A program made the position numbers and the translations under genes. A DNA stretch of 64,000 bases, taken from contig JANQRZ010000024.1 in NCBI GenBank assembly GCA_028284265.1, positions 1 through 64,000 on the forward strand. The letters are read 5' to 3'. This DNA is from Rhodothermales bacterium (lineage in GTDB: Bacteria > Bacteroidota > Rhodothermia > Rhodothermales > JANQRZ01). The notes beneath the pieces were generated by a model. That model was not told the DNA's origin, searched no databases, and saw only the letters and a program-made list of their open reading frames with translations. Below are positions 9,225 to 18,291 of the stretch, piece by piece (position 1 is the first letter of the stretch; each line of letters begins with the position of its first letter).

Positions 9225-10025
9225 ATGTACCGGGGGGGAGCTACTACGTTTTTGCACGAGCACCGTGCCTTTGCCCGGTTGCCCAACCCTGCGCGCCGAC
9301 TTACCGAAGCCCTCGTGCTCACGCTCGTCACGACCGGGGCTTGGATCGCCGCGCTTCCGTTCGTGGGGCGGGTGTGGGGCTACATGCTAGCGGCGGTTGG
9401 TGGGAGTGACCGAGTAGTGATGACACTCTACGAGGTGTGGGGCGGGCTGACGGTCGGTGTGCCGCATGTCGTGCTGGAGGCACCCTTGCCGGGAGCGTGG
9501 CTGTGGGGCACGACGGCACTCGTGACGATTCTGCTGTTCGCTCTCTCATTCTTTATCCCCGACCGGATGACGCCGGGGATCTACGCGCTTCGGGCATTGC
9601 TCCTGATCCAAGCCAGCGCACTCGTCTCCTTCGCCCTCCGCGCCGAGCCGTTTCCCTACGGCCTCACCGACTATCTCCAAGCGATGATGACGACGGGGCT
9701 GGTGATCGCCACCGTGACGCCCGTCGTGCTCGGTTTCATCTGGCACTTGCAGGATGTGGCATGGCCGAAGAAGCTCGCGCTGGCGGCGCTGATGCAGGGC
9801 TACGCGGTCGTGCTCATTCCGCTCCAGTATGCCATGCACGGTCTCATCCTCGAACAGGCCACCATGCTGTTCATGCCGCTGCTCTACATCCTACTCGGCA
9901 TCCCGATCCATGTGCTCACCCTCGTGGCGATCTACGCCTGGGGGATGAGTTGGGACGGAGAACTCGTCGCGCTTGGCGTCCCTGCTGAAGCGACCACCAC
10001 CGATCTACACCCCGAAGCACACTGA
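9225..10025 (+). CDS. Polytopic integral membrane protein
   Basis: Multiple hydrophobic segments; start MYRGGATTF at 9225 preferred over ORF-track start 9045. Confidence 0.75.
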   Translation: MYRGGATTFLHEHRAFARLPNPARRLTEALVLTLVTTGAWIAALPFVGRVWGYMLAAVGGSDRVVMTLYEVWGGLTVGVPHVVLEAPLPGAWLWGTTALVTILLFALSFFIPDRMTPGIYALRALLLIQASALVSFALRAEPFPYGLTDYLQAMMTTGLVIATVTPVVLGFIWHLQDVAWPKKLALAALMQGYAVVLIPLQYAMHGLILEQATMLFMPLLYILLGIPIHVLTLVAIYAWGMSWDGELVALGVPAEATTTDLHPEAH

Positions 10026-10029
10026 ACCC

Positions 10030-13000
10030 ATGCGAAGCAATCTCTCGCTCAGTCTTCTAGCGCTTGCAGTGTTATGTGCTGCTAGCCCGGTTCTCGCCCA
10101 GAATCCTGTCCTTTCGCTGTCGGTCGACGACTCTACGCCTGCAGTGGGCGAGGTGGTCACGTTCACGATTGAGGTGCAGCGCAACGGGGGAAATGTCAAC
10201 AATGTGGAGGTGACGAGCCTGCTTCCGATAGGGTTGACGTATGACTCTCATGCGGCCTCGCAGGGCAGCTACGATCCGGGTAGCGGGGTGTGGGACATCG
10301 GGCGCGTCAACGGTAACCGCATTCGGACCCTTGCGCTCTCGGCGACGGTGGCTGCAACAGGCGTCTATACCCACGAGGCGGATGTTACCGCCCCCGATCC
10401 CGGCGACCACGCGGAGATCACCCTCGTCGTCCCGACAGACCTCCCGGCCATCACACTGTATCAGAGCTTCGAAGGCTCCATCGGGTATGCCGGGGCGAGC
10501 GGCACCTTCCGCACGGACAACAACGAGACGGCCCCCTGCTCGGTGGACGGCAGTTCGAAGCTAGACCTCTCCGGCATTCCGAGTGGGGCGACCGTGCGCG
10601 GAGCCTATCTCTACTGGGCTGGGTCCGGCGACCCCGACGCCATCGTGACGTTCGATGGTAGCAGCGTGACCGCCGACCGTACGTTCACCGATCAGTTCGA
10701 GATAACGGATGGCAACTTCCCATCGCTGTTTCGCTTCTTTCAGGGCTTCGAGGACGTGACGGCAACGGTGGCGGCGAAGGCCGACCCGAACACCTCATAC
10801 ACGCTCGAAGACCTCGACGTGGTGAGTGCCGACGTGACGACATCTGACCCTGACGAGTTGTATTGTAGCTACGAAGCTGTGCTCAAGTCGTGGGGACTCA
10901 TTGTTGTTTATGAGGACCCGAGTAATGTGGAACGCCGCCTGAATGTTTACGACGGGTTTCTCGTAACCCGGCAGCAGAGCGCGAGCGTGACGATGGACCA
11001 GTTCGAGACGCCCATCGCCAATACGTCCATGATGAGCTATCTCATCTTTGAGGGCGATCCCCGCGACGACGACGGCACGAATGAGCGCGTCACCATTACC
11101 CCGACGGGTGGTTCCCGAGTAGTGTTCGATGACAGTGAGCCGTTCAGTTCAGCGAGCCGTCAGTTCAGCGGGGTCGAGAGCGACAGCACCTACGGTGCCG
11201 ACTTTGATACCTACGACGTGTCGGCAGCGCTGCCCGTCGGGGCCACCGAGGCGACGCTGACTGTGGATGCTGGGCTGGACCTCGTGATTCTCAGCGCTGC
11301 TGTGCTCTCGATGCAGACCTCAGTGGTGGACCTCGCACTGTCGATGTCGGTGGACAACCCGCTACCCGATGCTGGAGATACCGTCACGTTTCTCCTGACC
11401 GTGAGCAACCAAAGCGCCGACGTTGCGACTGGCGTTCAGGTGGCCGACTATCTTGATCTTGGCTCCTCGCTCTTCGACGTCGTGTCAATCACACCGAGTC
11501 AGGGAAGTTTCGCCGATAGTCTGTGGACAGTCGGTACGCTGGCAGGGGGGGCGCGCGCGGACCTTGCCATCGAGGTCAGACTGGGAGCCGACAATGTAGC
11601 CTTCACCAACCTCGCTGAGATCGCCCACACAGACCAGCCTGATATCGACTCGACGCCCTACAACGGCAACACGGCCGAAGACGACTATGCCTCCGCGACC
11701 GCGACAACGGGCGGCTCGTCCTCCGGCGGCGAGGGTGGACTGGAGTCGAACGGTACGATGGCGCAGACGCTGGCCAACGTGCTCTACGGTCGCCGCGTGA
11801 GCGATGCTAGGACGCTGGACCGAGGCGAGTCGCTCGTGCCGCCGCCGTTCGCACCTGCTGGGTCCGCCCAGCGCTCGACGGACCTTCGGGCGATCTTTCC
11901 CGAAGAAGGGCCTGCGGGGAGCATTCCCTTCGAGGTGTCGCCGGGCGACCTACTGCCGGTCACGAATGCCCGTGCTGTGCTTGCTGCCGACTATCACCGT
12001 GCAGCGGACAACCGCCGCACCGCCGTCCTCTTTGCTACTACCACTGCTCCCGGCGAAGTCTATGAGCATACCAAGGTCGTCTGCGACCGGCTGCGCGGAG
12101 CGGTCCTCGAAGGCATCGAGCACGTCGAAATCCTCGGACACCCGTTTGTCCTTGCCCAGCTTCGCTATCCGAACGGGTCGGTGGACTACGCCGTCAGCTT
12201 TGTTGCTTACCCAAACGGGGTGGGCTATGCCGTGGACAGCCGATTCCTGTTGACCGACTATGTCCCTGAGGGCACGGGTGAGGACGTGGTGAACGTCCAA
12301 GCGTGGAGTGTCTCGCGGGCCTACACGATGGAACTCGTCGAGCGTGTCCTCACAGGACTGGCTGGAGAGGTGGTCTACCGCAACACCCACATGAACGCCC
12401 CGACGCTGCCGAGCGTGTTCGTTCGTCAGGCCGAGTATGCGAACGGGCAGCTTGCCATCGAGTTGAACAATGGGGCCGACGTGGAGCGCGTCCGCCTCGC
12501 TGGGGGCACGCTCGCTCGTGTGGAGGGCGGTCAGCGGACGAGCTTTGAAGAGACCATCGATCTGTCGCAAGGCGGGGGGAACGTGGTGTCGGCAATGTTT
12601 GAGACGGGGCCCGTCTTCGATGTCGCTTTCTTCGTTGAGACCGGAGGCGACGGGTCAGATTTGCTCTACCTCGCCGACGGCGCGTGGGGTTGGGCTGCCG
12701 ACCCCGAGGGGGCCACCGTTGAGACCTTCGAGGTGCAGCCTGATGAGCGGTCGGCCACAGGAAGCGACGTGCGCCGCGTCGAGCGCCCGGCGCGCCTCGC
12801 GGGATCAGTCGAGACGTGGGCGACGCTGTTCCGGTATCTCCGTCCCGGTGGCGGTCCGGTGGATTTATCCGGATACGAGTGGATCGAGTTTATGGCATCG
12901 GGGCGGGGCGATGTGCGGATGTTGCTCGAGAAGGCCAGTATCCGCACGTCTGACCACTTCGGCAGCAACTTCACGCTTTCGCCGGAGCCTCGGCGCGTGC

Positions 13001-13437
13001 GCGTCCCGCTCGCTGCCCTTCGCCGGGCCGATGGGGAAGACGGATTCACGGGAGAAGATGCCGTCGTGCTCTCGTTCTTCGTTTGGGGCGATAGGGTGTC
13101 CGAGGCTCCGTTCTCGCTCGATATTTCGGATGTCGTCTTCGGCAAGGGGACCGCGGGCGATGGCCTATTGCCGGAGGAGCCAGCCCTCGCTGCGGCGTAT
13201 CCCAACCCCTTCTCTGAGTCGGTGACGCTCGCGTTCGAGTTGCCCGAGGCGCAGACGGTGTCCCTGTCCGTGTATGATATGCTAGGCCGCCGCGTAGCCG
13301 TGCTGGCTTCGGGTGAGCACGAGGCTGGATACCACGCTGTGCGCTTCGATGGGCGCGATCTCAGCGCTGGAGTCTATGTGTACCGATTGGTACTGCCCGG
13401 TCACATCTTCTCTCGGCGAATGACCCTCGTGCATTAA
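10030..13437 (+). CDS. Large secreted T9SS cargo: two DUF11 domains, DUF3344-like region, carbohydrate-binding-like domain, C-terminal sorting domain
   Basis: Signal MRSNLSLSLLALAVLCAASPVLAQ; LSLSVDDSTPAVGEVVTFTIEVQRNGG and LALSMSVDNPLPDAGDTVTFLLTVSNQS; CTD AAYPNPFSESVTLAFELPEAQTVSLSVYDMLGRRVAVL. Confidence 0.85.
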   Translation: MRSNLSLSLLALAVLCAASPVLAQNPVLSLSVDDSTPAVGEVVTFTIEVQRNGGNVNNVEVTSLLPIGLTYDSHAASQGSYDPGSGVWDIGRVNGNRIRTLALSATVAATGVYTHEADVTAPDPGDHAEITLVVPTDLPAITLYQSFEGSIGYAGASGTFRTDNNETAPCSVDGSSKLDLSGIPSGATVRGAYLYWAGSGDPDAIVTFDGSSVTADRTFTDQFEITDGNFPSLFRFFQGFEDVTATVAAKADPNTSYTLEDLDVVSADVTTSDPDELYCSYEAVLKSWGLIVVYEDPSNVERRLNVYDGFLVTRQQSASVTMDQFETPIANTSMMSYLIFEGDPRDDDGTNERVTITPTGGSRVVFDDSEPFSSASRQFSGVESDSTYGADFDTYDVSAALPVGATEATLTVDAGLDLVILSAAVLSMQTSVVDLALSMSVDNPLPDAGDTVTFLLTVSNQSADVATGVQVADYLDLGSSLFDVVSITPSQGSFADSLWTVGTLAGGARADLAIEVRLGADNVAFTNLAEIAHTDQPDIDSTPYNGNTAEDDYASATATTGGSSSGGEGGLESNGTMAQTLANVLYGRRVSDARTLDRGESLVPPPFAPAGSAQRSTDLRAIFPEEGPAGSIPFEVSPGDLLPVTNARAVLAADYHRAADNRRTAVLFATTTAPGEVYEHTKVVCDRLRGAVLEGIEHVEILGHPFVLAQLRYPNGSVDYAVSFVAYPNGVGYAVDSRFLLTDYVPEGTGEDVVNVQAWSVSRAYTMELVERVLTGLAGEVVYRNTHMNAPTLPSVFVRQAEYANGQLAIELNNGADVERVRLAGGTLARVEGGQRTSFEETIDLSQGGGNVVSAMFETGPVFDVAFFVETGGDGSDLLYLADGAWGWAADPEGATVETFEVQPDERSATGSDVRRVERPARLAGSVETWATLFRYLRPGGGPVDLSGYEWIEFMASGRGDVRMLLEKASIRTSDHFGSNFTLSPEPRRVRVPLAALRRADGEDGFTGEDAVVLSFFVWGDRVSEAPFSLDISDVVFGKGTAGDGLLPEEPALAAAYPNPFSESVTLAFELPEAQTVSLSVYDMLGRRVAVLASGEHEAGYHAVRFDGRDLSAGVYVYRLVLPGHIFSRRMTLVH

Positions 13438-13537
13438 GCGGGAACGTGGCTGCGCCGATACGATATCAGTGGATACGTGGCCCATACGGTGCTGCGTGCT
13501 CGCTAATGCCTGCCTCGGCGCAACGTAGCATAATTGC

Positions 13538-15589
13538 ATGCCCTCCCGCTCACCCCGCTCCGACACGGACGCTGCACACTCGGCGTCCCGGCCTCGGCTC
13601 GACGATCCGGCGCTTCTTCTGGAATTGGCGCTTGCTGCTAGCGTAGGGTATGACCAAGCAGGAAATTGCGGTGCCTTCCTCGCCACGATCTATGAGCGAA
13701 CAGGGCTGGAGATGGCGGTGTGGGCCTACGAGGACGATCATCTGGAGCGGTGCTGTAGCACAGATTCATGGCACCCCGCTCTGACGCTTGCCCTAGATCA
13801 TCCCCTTGCTCGGTTTACCGAGACCGATGAAATACTCATCGACGTTCTCCCAAACACGCAGTTTGGCGATCTGATTAAGGAGGTGGACGGGAGCATGGGC
13901 GTATGCAGGCTGGAACGGGTCGGTTTGCTCGCCCTGCGTGCTCCGGCTGAGGCACCACTCCGCATGGCCGAGGTTGAGGCGCTACGGCCTGTGCTGGAAC
14001 ACTTCGCAGCAAGCCATCGCGCGAGTCAGATCATGGCCCACGATGTCAGCGAACAGAAGCGGCTCGAGAATGAACTACGGAAGGCGCAACGCCAAGCCGA
14101 GGCCTCGATCCAAGCGAAAGAGCGATTCCTCGCCACGATGAGCCATGAGATTCGCACGCCACTCAACGCCGTGCTTGGCTTGTCTCACCTGCTCAATGAG
14201 ACCGCGCTCGGTGACGAGCAGGCGGAGTACGTACAAGGCATCTCCGCTGCTGCCGATGCGCTCCTGAGTCTCGTTAACGATATTCTTGACTTCGCGCGCA
14301 TCAAGGCCGACAAGCTCGCTTTTGAGTCTATTCCCTTCCAGCTTGCGGAGTTGCTCCATGATCTAGTCTTGGTCCTGCGGCCTCGCGCTGAAGCGAAGGG
14401 CATTGAGCTTCATCTTGAGCTTGATCCGTCGGTGCCGGACGAACTGGTTGGAGACCCGCACCGGCTCCGGCAAGTGCTCATCAACCTCGTCTCCAACGCC
14501 GTGAAATTCACGGAGGAGGGGAGCGTCACGGTCCACGTCATTCCTGCGCTGGGTGGTGAAGGGGATACGGTCAAGCTCCAGTTCGAGGTGGCAGATACAG
14601 GGGTTGGGATTCCCCCGGAGCAGCACAAGCGGATTTTTGAGTCGTTCACGCAGGCTCGGAGCGACGATGCGCGGAACGAAGGGGGCAGCGGGTTGGGGCT
14701 GGCTATCGTAAAAGAGCTGGTAGAGGGGCAGGGAGGCGATGTCTCCGTATCGAGCAAAGAAGGACACGGCGCTCGATTCGTTGTGACGCTGCCCTTTCAA
14801 CGGGGTACAGCTCTTGTTTCTGAACCCAAGCCCGAAGGGTATGCCGACCTATGTGGCCTCCACGTTTTGCTGGCCGAGGACATTGCCGCAAACCAGTTTG
14901 TGGCGACGCGGATGCTGGAGCGTTGGGGGGTGACCGTGACGTTAGCCGAGAACGGGCGCGAGGCCGTGGAACAGGTCGCCCATCAGCCGGATGTCTTTGA
15001 TCTTGTGCTGATGGACCTTCAGATGCCCGAGATGGACGGCATCGCAGCCACGCGCGCCATCCGAGAGGAGTTGGAGCTTGCAGAACTACCGATAGTGGCT
15101 CTCACGGCCTCAGTGCTAGCCCAGCAGCGGAACGAAGTGCTGGCCGCTGGTTTTGACGAGTTTATCCTCAAGCCTTTCGACCCCGTCCACCTCAGCCACC
15201 GTATTGCTTTTCTGACAGGGCGTGTGGCGGAGGCCGAGCGGCAGCCTGTCAACCGGGCTGCGCTGGAGCGGTATGCCCTCGGAGACCCCACGTTCATCAA
15301 GGAATTGGCGTCCCTGTTTTTCCGAGAAGTGCCAGGCAAGGTCAAGGCGCTGTCCGAGGCCGCTGCTGCGGGGCAGTGGGAAGAGGTGTGGACGCTCGCT
15401 CACCAGTCGAAGTCGCAGGCGGCTTACGTTGGAGCGGAGGTGCTGGCGGAGGCACTTGCCGAGATAGAGCGTCTAGCAAGAGGGAACCACCCGGAAGACG
15501 CAGTAACCGAGGCAAAACGCGCCGAGGCACTTTGTAGAGACGTAGAGAATGACTTGGAGGAGCTGGCTCATGAGAAAGAGCATGCATAA
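13538..15589 (+). CDS. Hybrid sensor histidine kinase (GAF-like, HisKA, HATPase, REC, HPt)
   Basis: FLATMSHEIRTPLNAVLG, NLVSNAVKFT, DTGVGIP, GSGLGLAIVKELV, LVLMDLQMPEMDG, HPt-like AHQSKSQAAYVGA. Confidence 0.92.
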   Translation: MPSRSPRSDTDAAHSASRPRLDDPALLLELALAASVGYDQAGNCGAFLATIYERTGLEMAVWAYEDDHLERCCSTDSWHPALTLALDHPLARFTETDEILIDVLPNTQFGDLIKEVDGSMGVCRLERVGLLALRAPAEAPLRMAEVEALRPVLEHFAASHRASQIMAHDVSEQKRLENELRKAQRQAEASIQAKERFLATMSHEIRTPLNAVLGLSHLLNETALGDEQAEYVQGISAAADALLSLVNDILDFARIKADKLAFESIPFQLAELLHDLVLVLRPRAEAKGIELHLELDPSVPDELVGDPHRLRQVLINLVSNAVKFTEEGSVTVHVIPALGGEGDTVKLQFEVADTGVGIPPEQHKRIFESFTQARSDDARNEGGSGLGLAIVKELVEGQGGDVSVSSKEGHGARFVVTLPFQRGTALVSEPKPEGYADLCGLHVLLAEDIAANQFVATRMLERWGVTVTLAENGREAVEQVAHQPDVFDLVLMDLQMPEMDGIAATRAIREELELAELPIVALTASVLAQQRNEVLAAGFDEFILKPFDPVHLSHRIAFLTGRVAEAERQPVNRAALERYALGDPTFIKELASLFFREVPGKVKALSEAAAAGQWEEVWTLAHQSKSQAAYVGAEVLAEALAEIERLARGNHPEDAVTEAKRAEALCRDVENDLEELAHEKEHA

Positions 15590-15728
15590 CACCTCATTTC
15601 AGTATGTTGCCTTGTTTGGTGGACAAGGAGTGACATATTTCTGAGCATCTTCCTTGTTGGTGCTCCCCCTTCCATACCAGTAGCTTATGGGTATCCCACC
15701 ATGCCCATCTCCTCTCTCATCTTCTCCC

Positions 15729-16454
15729 ATGCGATGCTTGATCGTGGACGACGACGCACTCGCGCGCGCCGTTCTTGAACGCTACGTGTCGCGCTACGAC
15801 ACGCTTGACCTCATCGGGTCTTGCGAAAGTGCGCTGGATGCAGCTGACGTACTCACCCGAGAGCGTGAAGCCGCTCGCCCCATTGATCTGGCCTTTTTCG
15901 ATGTGGAGATGCCGGAGTTGAGCGGCTTGGATCTCGCACGTTCGCTTGGAGAAAATGTGCAGGTTGTCATCGTGAGTGGCAAAGAGGAGTATGCCCCCGA
16001 GGCCTTTGATCTCGCCGTGGCGGATTATATCGTTAAGCCGGTGGACTATGCCCGGTTTGTCCGCTCGGTGGAGCGCGCCCGCCTCTTGGCGTCGGCTGTT
16101 CAGGAAGACGTGGCCCACGAAGAGGCGACTACCGAGGTGTTGCAGGACGGGCACGTTTTCGTTCGCAGCGAGGGACGGTTCGTCCGCGTAAACCTTCAGG
16201 ATGTGGCGTGGGTGGAGGCGCAGAAGGACTATGTGGTGCTCCACACGCCGGAGCAGGATATCACGATCCACGCCACCATGAAGGCGATGGAAGAACGCTT
16301 ACCCGATGCCTTCGTCCGCATTCACCGTTCCACGATAGTCCGGCTGGACCAGATCAAGGATGCCTCGGAGTCCGCTGTCGTCGTGGCAGGCGTGGAACTG
16401 CCGGTCAGCAGCACCTACCGACAGGAACTACTGGGCCGACTCCGCACGCTGTAA
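15729..16454 (+). CDS. LytTR-family response regulator
   Basis: MRCLIVDDDALARAVLERY, FFDVEMPELSGLDL, LytTR core VAWVEAQKDYVVLHT...MKAMEERLPD.FVRIHRSTIV; start could be 15687. Confidence 0.92.
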   Translation: MRCLIVDDDALARAVLERYVSRYDTLDLIGSCESALDAADVLTREREAARPIDLAFFDVEMPELSGLDLARSLGENVQVVIVSGKEEYAPEAFDLAVADYIVKPVDYARFVRSVERARLLASAVQEDVAHEEATTEVLQDGHVFVRSEGRFVRVNLQDVAWVEAQKDYVVLHTPEQDITIHATMKAMEERLPDAFVRIHRSTIVRLDQIKDASESAVVVAGVELPVSSTYRQELLGRLRTL

Positions 16455-16465
16455 ATAGATTGCGC

Positions 16466-16630
16466 TTACCGGCCCTCTTCGCGTAGCTGTTCGAGTTGCT
16501 CTTGGAACGCGGCGTCCTCCCGGCCTGCTTGGATCAGCACCGTCGCCATTACGGATAGAGCGATGAGGAGAATGACGAAGGCGATCACGAAGAGTCGGGA
16601 GCGCCGCTGTTTGGGAGACACGTTGCTCAT
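16466..16630 (-). CDS. Small single-TM membrane protein (54 aa)
   Basis: Manual translation MSNVSPKQRRSRLFVIAFVILLIALSVMATVLIQAGREDAAFQEQLEQLREEGR*; starts 4 nt after the pepT stop; below ORF-track cutoff. Confidence 0.65.
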   Translation of the reverse strand: MSNVSPKQRRSRLFVIAFVILLIALSVMATVLIQAGREDAAFQEQLEQLREEGR

Positions 16631-16633
16631 CGG

Positions 16634-17902
16634 TCAATCGCCTCCGTGCTCGCCCCAGTGTTGCACGAGGGCTTTGACATAGCCGAGCGTTTCTTCTAGG
16701 TTCTGGACGGTGTTCCACTCGAAGCGGCTGTGGAAGTGGTAGCCTCCGGTGAACACGTTCGGTGTGGGAATGCCCATCTCGGAGAGGCGCGAGCCATCGG
16801 TGCCGCCGCGCACGAGGTGCCAGTGCGGTTCGAGGCCGACGGTACGAGCGGCTTCGTCAGCGAAAGAGACCGTGCGTGGGTCCGTCGCTTCGATGTAGCG
16901 GAGCATGTTGCGGTACGAGTCTTTGATCTCGACCTTGATCTGGGCGCGGGGGTGCTGTTGCCAGAGAGCTTCCGCGAGGTCGTGGAGGAAGGCTTTGCGC
17001 TGTGCCATGCCGTCGTCCTCGAAGTCGCGCAGCAGGATGCGGACGCTGGCCTGTCCGGTTTCGCCTTTCGTGATCGTGTGGGGATAGTAATAGCCCTGGC
17101 GCTCCTCGGTCGTGCTCGGGGCCTCGTCGGCTGGGAGCGCGGCGATGAACTCGGCGAGGATGCGGACCGCGTTCGCCATCACACCCTTCGCATAGCCGGG
17201 GTGGACGGTCACGCCCTCGACCGTGACGATAGCTTCGGCGGCGTTGAAGGTCTCGGACGACAGCTCGCCCACCGGCCCTCCGTCGATGGTGTAGGCGATG
17301 TCAGCCCCGAAACGCTCCCGATCAAGATGGTCCACGCCGCGCCCGATTTCTTCGTCCACCGTGAACAGGATGCGAACCTCGGGGCGTGGACCATCGCTGC
17401 CAGCGAGGTCTTCGGCGAGTTGCATCAGGACGGCAACGCCCGCCTTGTCGTCGGAGCCGAGTAGGGTGGTGCCGTCGCTCGTGATGAGGTCGTGCCCGAG
17501 GTGCTCGCGAAGGGCAGGCTGCCGCGCCGGGTCGAGCGTGACGGACGGGTCACCGGGGAGTTCGATGATCTCGCCCTGATAGTTGGGGTGGAGGATGGGA
17601 CGCACGCCCTTGCCCGGTTCGTCCGGCGAGGTATCGACGTGGGCGACGAGACCGAGTACCGGCGTAGTGCTGTCCGGGGTCAGCGTCGAAGGCAGCGTAG
17701 CGTAGACGTACCCAGCGTTGTCCATCCCAGCCTCGATACCCAACCCCTGTAGCTCATCGAGTAGCAACCGGCTGAGGTCTTTCTGTTTCTCCGTCGAAGG
17801 CACCGACGCAGAGTCCGGGTCCGACTGCGTGTCGATCTGTACGTAGCGGACGAACCGGCGGGCGACAGGGGGGAGGTCAGGGAGGGTATCGGCAGGCAAC
17901 AT
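16634..17902 (-). CDS. pepT: Peptidase T (tripeptide aminopeptidase)
   Basis: RFVRYVQIDTQSD, LVAHVDTSPD, GSDDKAGVA, TVDEEIGRGVDH, RGGTDGSRLSEMGIPTPNVFTGGYHFHSRFEW. Confidence 0.95.
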   Translation of the reverse strand: MLPADTLPDLPPVARRFVRYVQIDTQSDPDSASVPSTEKQKDLSRLLLDELQGLGIEAGMDNAGYVYATLPSTLTPDSTTPVLGLVAHVDTSPDEPGKGVRPILHPNYQGEIIELPGDPSVTLDPARQPALREHLGHDLITSDGTTLLGSDDKAGVAVLMQLAEDLAGSDGPRPEVRILFTVDEEIGRGVDHLDRERFGADIAYTIDGGPVGELSSETFNAAEAIVTVEGVTVHPGYAKGVMANAVRILAEFIAALPADEAPSTTEERQGYYYPHTITKGETGQASVRILLRDFEDDGMAQRKAFLHDLAEALWQQHPRAQIKVEIKDSYRNMLRYIEATDPRTVSFADEAARTVGLEPHWHLVRGGTDGSRLSEMGIPTPNVFTGGYHFHSRFEWNTVQNLEETLGYVKALVQHWGEHGGD

Positions 17903-17907
17903 GGGCG

Positions 17908-18273
17908 TTATTCGAGGCGGCGTTCGCGGATCAGTTGGTCGAGCGCACGGGCGTAGAGTGGGGCGTATGTGTCAGGATGCTCGGCGTAATAGTCGAGGGC
18001 TTGCTGGAAGGCGAGGGTGTCGAGGCCAAACGGCGCGAGGGCTTCGGCGCGGAGGCTGTCGCGCGACTCGCCCGTGTGCGCGGCGCGGGCATCGGCGAGA
18101 TGGACCTCGGCGAGCACATCGACCATCAGGCTGTCCGAGAGGCCGGGGGCGGCGGGGTGCTCGGCACTGCAGCCGGTGAGGGTGAGGAAAAGGGAGAGAA
18201 ACGAGGGAAGAGAAAGAGGAGATAGAAAGGAAAGACGCTCTCTCCTCTGGCTTTTCTCTCTCTTATTTCTCAT
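17908..18273 (-). CDS. DUF4296-like lipoprotein
   Basis: Signal with lipobox LTLTGC; MVDVLAEVHLADARAA...YYAEHPDTYAPLYARALDQL. Confidence 0.7.
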   Translation of the reverse strand: MRNKREKSQRRERLSFLSPLSLPSFLSLFLTLTGCSAEHPAAPGLSDSLMVDVLAEVHLADARAAHTGESRDSLRAEALAPFGLDTLAFQQALDYYAEHPDTYAPLYARALDQLIRERRLE

Positions 18274-18291
18274 CTCTATCTCAACTCCTCC
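18181..18291. repeat. Purine-arm/pyrimidine-arm inverted element
   Basis: ggtgaggaaaagggagagaaacgagggaagagaaagaggagatagaaaggaaagac then gctctctcctctggcttttctctctcttatttctcatctctatctcaactcctc. Confidence 0.6.

Noticed and set aside
15610-15628. CCTTGT-ttggtgg-ACAAGG hairpin after the hybrid kinase gene
   Set aside because: Only a 6-bp stem and no U tract; possible but unsupported
16730-17464. 244-aa plus-strand ORF
   Set aside because: Antisense shadow of pepT
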